DNA of 53,995 nt from DASVAL01 sp035649575 (GTDB lineage: Bacteria > Planctomycetota > UBA1135 > UBA2386): assembly GCA_035649575.1 (NCBI GenBank), contig DASRJH010000216.1:1-53995 (forward strand), read 5' to 3'. The position numbers were made by a program, and so were the translations under genes. Positions 49,269-53,995 of this stretch are shown in pieces. Within the stretch, counting starts at the first letter, position 1. Every line of letters starts with the position of its first letter. The notes below the pieces were generated by a model, which had not been told where the DNA came from, searched no databases, and saw only the letters and a program-made list of their open reading frames with translations.

Positions 49269-50543
49269 TCACTGCGGCGCGTATTCCGCGTCGAGATCGA
49301 TCCTCGGCTCCGGCAGCGATTCGATGACGGGCACGGGATTCGAATTGGCCCACTGCTTCCAGACGTGAGGGTCGTCGTAGGGGCTCGTGTCGGTGAAGTG
49401 GGCGAGCAGCTGCCGGGCGCCGACGCGCGCTTGCGTGACGATGCGCTGCGGAGGCTCGTCTTCGACCGGAGAGTCCAGGATGCGCACCAGCAGCTGCACG
49501 CCGGCTGGCTGTCCTGCGCGCAATTGCAGGCGCGCGGCGTAGTAGTCGAGCACCGGATGCTCCGGCCACAGCGACGCAAACACCGAGTCGGGGACCGCGG
49601 TGCCCGTTCGTTCGAGGCAATACAGGGCCCGCGCTCGCGTGGTCACCGAACGCGACGCATCCGAGGCGATCGCCTGCACGGCCTTGGGATAGACGAGAGG
49701 TTGGCCGCTCCGGGCCAGCGCCGACAGTGCCTTGTCGCATGCCGGGCCGACCTCGGCCAGGCGTTCGTACAGGATGCCCTCGATTTCCTTGTTGTGCCCG
49801 CAACGAAGCAGCGCTTCGAGAGCTTCACCGGCGTCAGCGGCCGGTACCCATTGCAGCTGCGAGGCGAGGGCGGCGGCGAATTCCTCCGTCGGCGACGGCG
49901 GCAATGCCTCCAGGGCGGCTGTCCGAACTTCGGGCGCGTTCCCGCAGAGGGCCGCCAGGATCTTCTCGGGCGGCTGTCCGGGGCGCTTGCTGCAGACCGA
50001 GACTGCGGCTGCGACGACGCCGGGGGCCTCGGACTCGAGCAGCTCGCAGAGGTCGTCGTCGGACCATGGTTCCAGCTGTTGGACTGTGAGCACGAGCAGG
50101 CGATTGGTCTCGGCGTCCGGCCTGGGCAGCGCCACGCGCAGCAGCGGGGCGAGCGACGTGATCCCGAAGTGCCCTGCCAGCAGCACGGCGGGTGGGAACA
50201 ACGGACTGGCCGGGACCTTGAGCACGGCCGGGAGCTCGCGCTCGCACCGTTCCGCCGTCAAGTTCTTTGGCACCACGCGCTCGATCGCTTGCTGCGCGAC
50301 GCCGCTGCGCAGCTGCTCCAGTACCGACCGGAGCTCGGGGCTCACGAGCTCGCTCGCGACGGTCTGGGCGGGGCTCTTGGCCGGGGCGATCCACACCACT
50401 GCTGCGATCGAAGCTGCGATGCAGACGAACAGCACGCCGCCGAGCAGGAGCCGCTGGCGCCGCTGATACAGGCACGTGACGCGCTGCTCGCGCACCAGAC
50501 GCTGCAAGTACCACTGCTCCTTTTGTCGTGATGCGTCGGTCAT
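49269..50543 (-). CDS. Membrane-anchored HEAT-like protein, last gene of prepilin operon
   Basis: 424 residues. One membrane segment at about 32-52 (LLLGGVLFVCIAASIAAVVW) follows a basic cytoplasmic start, so the bulk is periplasmic. The mature part is a helical array with HEAT-like units (LCELLESEAPGVVAAAVSV, KILAALCGNAPEVRTAALEAL, DKALSALARSGQPLVYPKAVQAI is longer than one unit). It is the final gene of the five-gene operon; its ATG overlaps the stop of the PilX-like gene by ATGA. A partner or scaffold role for the pilin-like proteins is inferred from this linkage. Confidence 0.78.
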   Translation of the reverse strand: MTDASRQKEQWYLQRLVREQRVTCLYQRRQRLLLGGVLFVCIAASIAAVVWIAPAKSPAQTVASELVSPELRSVLEQLRSGVAQQAIERVVPKNLTAERCERELPAVLKVPASPLFPPAVLLAGHFGITSLAPLLRVALPRPDAETNRLLVLTVQQLEPWSDDDLCELLESEAPGVVAAAVSVCSKRPGQPPEKILAALCGNAPEVRTAALEALPPSPTEEFAAALASQLQWVPAADAGEALEALLRCGHNKEIEGILYERLAEVGPACDKALSALARSGQPLVYPKAVQAIASDASRSVTTRARALYCLERTGTAVPDSVFASLWPEHPVLDYYAARLQLRAGQPAGVQLLVRILDSPVEDEPPQRIVTQARVGARQLLAHFTDTSPYDDPHVWKQWANSNPVPVIESLPEPRIDLDAEYAPQ

Positions 50544-51634
50544 CGCGCGATCTCACGCCAGGTCTCGATGACGTAGTCCGGGGGAATCAAGGCGCGGATG
50601 CGATTCAGGGCTTCCGTCGAGTAGCGAACGATGGCGCCGCCCGTGGCCTTGATCGACCCGCCATTCCTGCCCTGGATGATCGCGCCGTTGACGATGGGAC
50701 CGCCGCCCAGCTCCAGCGTGCCCATGACGATGATGAGACCGTCGAAGCGCAGTCCGCCGGTGATCTTCAGGTTGCCGGTCACGAGCAGCACGCCGGCGCC
50801 GGTCGTACCCTGGATGGTCAGGTTGCCGGGGCAGTAGCTGAGCCGCCAGTCGTTCAGCAGCGCGCTGCCGAGATTCTTGACGGTCACGCCAGGCGTGAGC
50901 ACCTGGGTCGCCCTGTTGCGCACGACGGCAGCGAGACCGGGAAGGTTGTATGGCGCGGCGATGGCGCCGATGCTCGGCGTTGGCGTGAGGCCGTTGACCA
51001 CGCTGCTGCCGCCACCAGTGTAGTTGGCCTTCAGCTGGGCGCCCGTGTTCGGGGGCTCCGTCGCGATGCCCTGGACGTTGCCTGGCACCGGCGCGGGAAC
51101 GCCGCTGATCATCGTGTCGAGGCCGGATATGCGCGAACTGCCGCTGGTCCTGATCGTCGGCAGACCCAGGGTCAGGATCGCGGCCGAGAACGGCGGCATC
51201 AGGCCATTCTCGACGAGGATCGCCGACACGCGTCGGTGCACGCGGCCGTTCGTGCCCGAGGAGACGACCTCGAATGCGCGCTCGTCGGCTTCGTCGGTCA
51301 GCCCGTCGGAATCGTTGTCCTGGGTGTCGTTGCCCAGGTAGGTGGCCACATACGTACACCCGAGGCCCTTGCCGAGGTCGTTCGCCACGGCCGCCCCTGA
51401 GATCAAGGTGCCGGCCTGCGCGCTCTGGGCCGCCAGCTCCACGCCCGCCGACGCCGCGAGCAGAGCCTTCTGCTGTTGGATGTCGTTCAGCAGTTTGCTG
51501 TTGCGGGTCGTGAACAGCGTGATCGTCGCCCCGATCACGAGCAGCAACGGGACCAAGACGACCAGCACGGTCACGAGGACCGAGCCGCTCTGGGCACGCG
51601 AAGTCGCGTGTGGGAAGGAGGGACCACTGCTCAT
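50540..51634 (-). CDS. PilX-like pilus-associated protein
   Basis: 364 residues. The N-terminus reads RAQSGSVLVTVLVVLVPLLLVIG (about 14-36), the hydrophobic helix of PilX-type minor pilin proteins, then LLAASAGVELAAQSAQAG, as in that family. An acidic DNDSDGLTDEADE calcium-binding-like loop lies at about 107-119. The rest is long and beta-helix-like with repeated G-x-hydrophobic turns (LTIQGTTGAGVLLVTGNLKI, ELGGGPIVNGAIIQGRNGGS), unlike short PilX proteins. Its start overlaps the stop of the gene before it and its stop overlaps the next start. Confidence 0.78.
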   Translation of the reverse strand: MSSGPSFPHATSRAQSGSVLVTVLVVLVPLLLVIGATITLFTTRNSKLLNDIQQQKALLAASAGVELAAQSAQAGTLISGAAVANDLGKGLGCTYVATYLGNDTQDNDSDGLTDEADERAFEVVSSGTNGRVHRRVSAILVENGLMPPFSAAILTLGLPTIRTSGSSRISGLDTMISGVPAPVPGNVQGIATEPPNTGAQLKANYTGGGSSVVNGLTPTPSIGAIAAPYNLPGLAAVVRNRATQVLTPGVTVKNLGSALLNDWRLSYCPGNLTIQGTTGAGVLLVTGNLKITGGLRFDGLIIVMGTLELGGGPIVNGAIIQGRNGGSIKATGGAIVRYSTEALNRIRALIPPDYVIETWREIAR

Positions 51635-52260
51635 GGGTTGTTCAACCGGACCGTGTGCCTGAACGTCGTGCGCCGCCACTTGCCGGCGTTGCCGACCGTG
51701 GCGAACTGCAGCGTGACGTGGATCGCCTGTCCCGCGAGTTCGAAGGTGCAGACCTCCAGGTTGTTCGCGATCACGCTGGTGAAGCCGTTGCGAGTCCACT
51801 GCAGCGTGCCCTCGTCGAAGAGGCCGTCCTTGTCGTTGTCCTTGGTGTCGGTGGGATCGCTGGGGTCGGGCACGAACCGGAGTTCGTTCGTCAACACCGG
51901 CACCACCAGCTTCGGGCCCGGTTGGCCCGTGGTGGTGTCGACGCGCAGCCGCGTCCTCGGATCGGCCGGAATCATCGAGCACCAGTCGCCGACTTTGGTC
52001 GCACGCAGTTCGGCGACATCCTTGGCGTTCGCGATCACCTCCAGCGTCCGGCACCGGCCGCCGCGCAACACGTCGTCGAGGGTGTCGACGACCTTCTGTG
52101 CGATTCCGGCTTCGCGTGTGGAGGTCTCGGTGGCTCGGAACGATCCCGTGACCGCCATGGTCGCGTTGGTCACCACGAGCAACACTGGCAACGCGAGGGC
52201 GAGCACGACAGTGACTTCGACCAGCGTCATGCCGGCCGCGCGGCGCTTCTTGACGGTCAC
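51631..52260 (-). CDS. Prepilin-like (PilW/GspJ-type) protein
   Basis: 209 residues from a GTG at 52260 that overlaps the stop of the preceding gene (GTGA). The type III signal reads KKRRAAGMTLVEVTVVLALA: a basic leader, G before the M-T-x-x-E cleavage context, and then the hydrophobic helix. A prepilin peptidase would process after the glycine. The globular part has an acidic loop (DPSDPTDTKDNDKDG), likely metal-binding, and a C-terminal beta region. It probably joins a type IV pilus or pseudopilus. The longer frame to 52320 lies in the coding sequence of the previous gene and is unlikely. Confidence 0.82.
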   Translation of the reverse strand: MTVKKRRAAGMTLVEVTVVLALALPVLLVVTNATMAVTGSFRATETSTREAGIAQKVVDTLDDVLRGGRCRTLEVIANAKDVAELRATKVGDWCSMIPADPRTRLRVDTTTGQPGPKLVVPVLTNELRFVPDPSDPTDTKDNDKDGLFDEGTLQWTRNGFTSVIANNLEVCTFELAGQAIHVTLQFATVGNAGKWRRTTFRHTVRLNNP

Positions 52261-52718
52261 TGCATACCTCCCACCATGGTCATCAGCTCGACCGCGGAGT
52301 TGCCGCTCGAACCGTGCCACTTCGCGGTCGCGGTGATCCGATACAGGGACCGCCCGGCGTCCAAGGCCAGGCGCTGTACGGTGATCGAGCCCGGCAGGCC
52401 GTCGGGGTCTCCCTTCTGCGGCACCAGGGCCCGCGTCGCGCCGTTGGCGCCGGGGATGTCGAAGCCGGTGCCGTTCATGGTCGCGATCGTTGCCATCGGC
52501 ATTGCGCGCACTGCCTCGAGGTTGCGCAGGCAGGCGCGGTAGGACAGGGCCACTTCGGCGTCGAGACGCTGCAGCGCGTTCAGGTGCACGCAGGAATTCA
52601 TGATGCCGACGAGCCCGATCACCATCACGACGGTGGCGATCATCAGTTCGACCAGCGAGAAACCGGCTTCGCTGCAGCGCGTCGCGGGTTGCCCGAGAGC
52701 TGTTGGTTCACTGGGCAT
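52257..52718 (-). CDS. Prepilin-like (PilV-type) protein
   Basis: 153 residues. The class III signal is SEAGFSLVELMIATVVMVIG, with cleavage expected between G and F and the conserved E at +5. The globular part is short (YRACLRNLEAVRAMPMATIA, ITVQRLALDAGRSLYRITAT). This matches PilV/GspI-type minor pilins. It overlaps the previous gene by 11 bp and the next by 4. Together with the two following genes it forms a minor-pilin cluster; no assembly ATPase or secretin is in this window, so the apparatus would be encoded elsewhere. Confidence 0.85.
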   Translation of the reverse strand: MPSEPTALGQPATRCSEAGFSLVELMIATVVMVIGLVGIMNSCVHLNALQRLDAEVALSYRACLRNLEAVRAMPMATIATMNGTGFDIPGANGATRALVPQKGDPDGLPGSITVQRLALDAGRSLYRITATAKWHGSSGNSAVELMTMVGGMQ

Positions 52719-53193
52719 GCTCGACCTCGAGCGCGGAGTCTGCGGCGGTCTTCTCGGGGCTCGCGGCAGCCATGGCCGGTGTGCCCTGCCGCAGATGGTC
52801 CATGAGCCGGTTCAGTTCGTCGGCGACATCGGTCAGCGCGTCGCCTTTGCGCAGCTTGATGCGCGTGTCGAGATCCCCTGCGCGGATCTGCTGCAGCGAG
52901 CGTTTGATCCGCATCGCGGGGCCGACGACGCGATTGCTGTAGCGCACCGCCTGGATCACGGCGAGAGCCCCCGTGGCGACGACGAACAGATACTGGATCA
53001 TCGTCACCGCGCCGAGGGATGGCAGGTCGGCATTACTGTCCTTCGCCTCTGCGAACAGGCAGTTGCCGAAGTACCACATCGCGATCGCGGCGACCAGGAT
53101 CACGGCCAGCGGCAACACGGAGAGTCCCAGGACCATCCGTGCTTGCGCTGATGCATCGACGATGACGGACTTGCGGCGGTTTGTGTGTGCCAT
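52708..53193 (-). CDS. HAMP-domain membrane protein, first gene of the prepilin operon
   Basis: 161 residues. Two membrane segments (about 18-42, MVLGLSVLPLAVILVAAIAMW, and about 62-82, MIQYLFVVATGALAVIQAV) enclose a small periplasmic loop. A HAMP-like helix pair follows (RVVGPAMRIKRSLQQIRAGDL and LRKGDALTDVADELNRLMDHL) and the protein ends after a disordered tail. There is no kinase or methyl-accepting output domain, so it is a HAMP relay without an effector, or a structural part. It starts the five-gene minus-strand operon. Small HAMP proteins beside pilin genes are seen in other planctomycetes-like genomes; that recollection is not verified here. Confidence 0.75.
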   Translation of the reverse strand: MAHTNRRKSVIVDASAQARMVLGLSVLPLAVILVAAIAMWYFGNCLFAEAKDSNADLPSLGAVTMIQYLFVVATGALAVIQAVRYSNRVVGPAMRIKRSLQQIRAGDLDTRIKLRKGDALTDVADELNRLMDHLRQGTPAMAAASPEKTAADSALEVEHAQ

Positions 53194-53576
53194 TTCGAGG
53201 CTCTTTGTCGCCCCTGAGGTCGGCAGGAGGCTGCCGCTCTATCGGCATTCTCCGGGGAATAGATGTTTCGGAATTCCTCGCGAGGGACTGTAGGGGAATT
53301 GGACAAGCGCCGCGTTTCGAGACACCGCCCGAAGGCTCGTCCCGAGACGCCTCGTCGCTACCATGCTCGACGTGATCCACGACTGGGATGGCAGACCGAG
53401 GAGCGTGACTGCGCCAAAACCACCGCTGCGACCTCGAATTCGCCGTCGTATCGAGGAATGAGCTACAGGGTAGCAATTCACCACCGCACTTCAAGGGACC
53501 CCAGCACACTTCACGAGAGGTCGACACACTGTCAGAACCGCGCGGTGGTTGCGGTTCGTGTGCAATAGCGAGGGGT
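53194..53576. other. Intergenic region upstream of the prepilin operon
   Basis: No gene recognised in 383 bp. Two overlapping palindromes stand out: GGAATTCC (53270-53277) and CCTCGCGAGG (53276-53285), 80-90 bp before the HAMP-protein start. They could form part of an operator. The region is less GC-rich than its flanks and probably holds the operon promoter. Confidence 0.4.
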
Positions 53577-53995
53577 TCACTGGCCACCGCCTTGCTCGGC
53601 CGCGTTCGAGGGATCATCGTCGAGTTCGCGCTGCAGGCGATCGATGATCTGTTGCGCTTCGGTGGCCAGCGGCGCGGCACCGGGGATGCCGCCCTCGAGG
53701 AACCCGCGCAGATGCCTGCGGAAACCATCGAGAATGAGGGGGCCGGAGCGGCCGCCGAGCCCGATGGTCTCGATCTGGCGCAGCGAGCGCAGGAACTGCC
53801 TCACGGAGTCGAGCCTGCGCTCCGTTTCGCTCATGCGCGAAGTCAGCCGCTCTTCGGCATCGTTCTGCGCCTGGATCGCAGCCACGATGGGGTAGCTCGC
53901 CGGCGGTCCACTCCAACGGCGCCGCGTCGTTCTGGCACATGCTGATCCAGCTCCGAATGGCGTCGGCAACTGTTGTTCGATGGGGTTCCGCAAGG
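53577..53995 (-). CDS. Partial unknown protein with probable frameshift (5' end outside window)
   Basis: The minus-strand C-terminal part (PIVAAIQAQNDAEERLTSRM ... LILDGFRRHLRGFLEGGIPG ... IIDRLQRELDDDP) is helical and coiled-coil-like. Upstream of about 53892 a different frame gives the better sequence (TVADAIRSWISMCQNDAAP, then LEWTAGEL). Deleting one base from the G4 run (C4 on the coding strand) at 53889-53892 joins the two into one open frame through the window edge. The alternative start MRNPIEQQLP at 53993 lies in the less convincing frame. Family not recognised. Confidence 0.55.
   Translation of the reverse strand, partial: LRNPIEQQLPTPFGAGSACARTTRRRWSGPPASYPIVAAIQAQNDAEERLTSRMSETERRLDSVRQFLRSLRQIETIGLGGRSGPLILDGFRRHLRGFLEGGIPGAAPLATEAQQIIDRLQRELDDDPSNAAEQGGGQ

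Noticed and set aside
53263..53568. A 101-codon plus-strand ORF
   Set aside because: Basic, no domain, no ribosome site; most likely chance in the promoter region of the prepilin operon.
1..53995. CRISPR array or insertion sequence
   Set aside because: No regularly spaced repeats of 24-40 bp and no transposase-like motif found on either strand.

Overview
The window is a high-GC bacterial chromosome segment, most likely from a Planctomycetota lineage. The evidence for this is a short ECF sigma factor of the planctomycete-type group beside a serine/threonine kinase, a DUF1800/DUF1501 pair, several secreted proteins made of carboxypeptidase-regulatory-like beta domains, and secreted proteins sharing a C-terminal beta domain that is abundant in some planctomycetes. 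Species assignment is an inference. Genes are dense and lie on both strands. The only RNA gene seen is a tRNA-Phe(GAA). No insertion sequence, integrase, prophage or CRISPR array was recognised.

Layout: 1-3818 (minus) holds ECF sigma factor, a ferritin-like diiron protein and a kinase with a C-terminal formylglycine-generating-enzyme-like domain. 3988-9688 (plus) holds a SAM methyltransferase and four exported proteins. 9713-17724 (plus) is the most informative block: a histidine kinase and an OmpR-type response regulator bracketed by matching 11-bp-period direct repeats, then a large HEAT-repeat exported protein, then a DsbD-like transmembrane reductase. The last cysteine motif of that reductase is interrupted by an in-frame TGA exactly where the first active-site cysteine belongs, followed by a SECIS-like hairpin. 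It is best read as a selenoprotein. 17729-20347 (minus) holds a cytosolic HtrA-like protease and a VWA membrane protein. 20583 starts a bacterial PRMT-like methyltransferase.

21700-35704 is an accessory region. It carries exported beta-domain proteins and the DUF1800/DUF1501 operon, then a debris zone (28060-29240), an AAA_14/DUF4143 ATPase with a palindrome against its start codon (29608-30855), and a 1515-residue SF1 helicase with a C-terminal Vsr-like nuclease domain (31157-35704). Four fragments of the same helicase family are scattered at 21713, 28060, 29196 and 30859, so this looks like a repeatedly rearranged locus, possibly a defence locus.

35944-49237 mixes metabolism and exported functions: a coiled-coil protein, a gene with a probable frameshift, a vanadium-haloperoxidase-like lipoprotein, branched-chain aminotransferase, a DUF1801 protein with a lysine-rich repeat tail, a serpin, a DoxX-like membrane protein, tRNA-Phe, two beta-domain proteins and a glycosyltransferase-like membrane protein. 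49269-53193 (minus) is a tight five-gene operon of a HAMP-type membrane protein, two prepilin-like proteins, a PilX-like protein and a membrane-anchored HEAT-like protein, joined by short overlaps. The window ends in a partial gene that also appears frameshifted.
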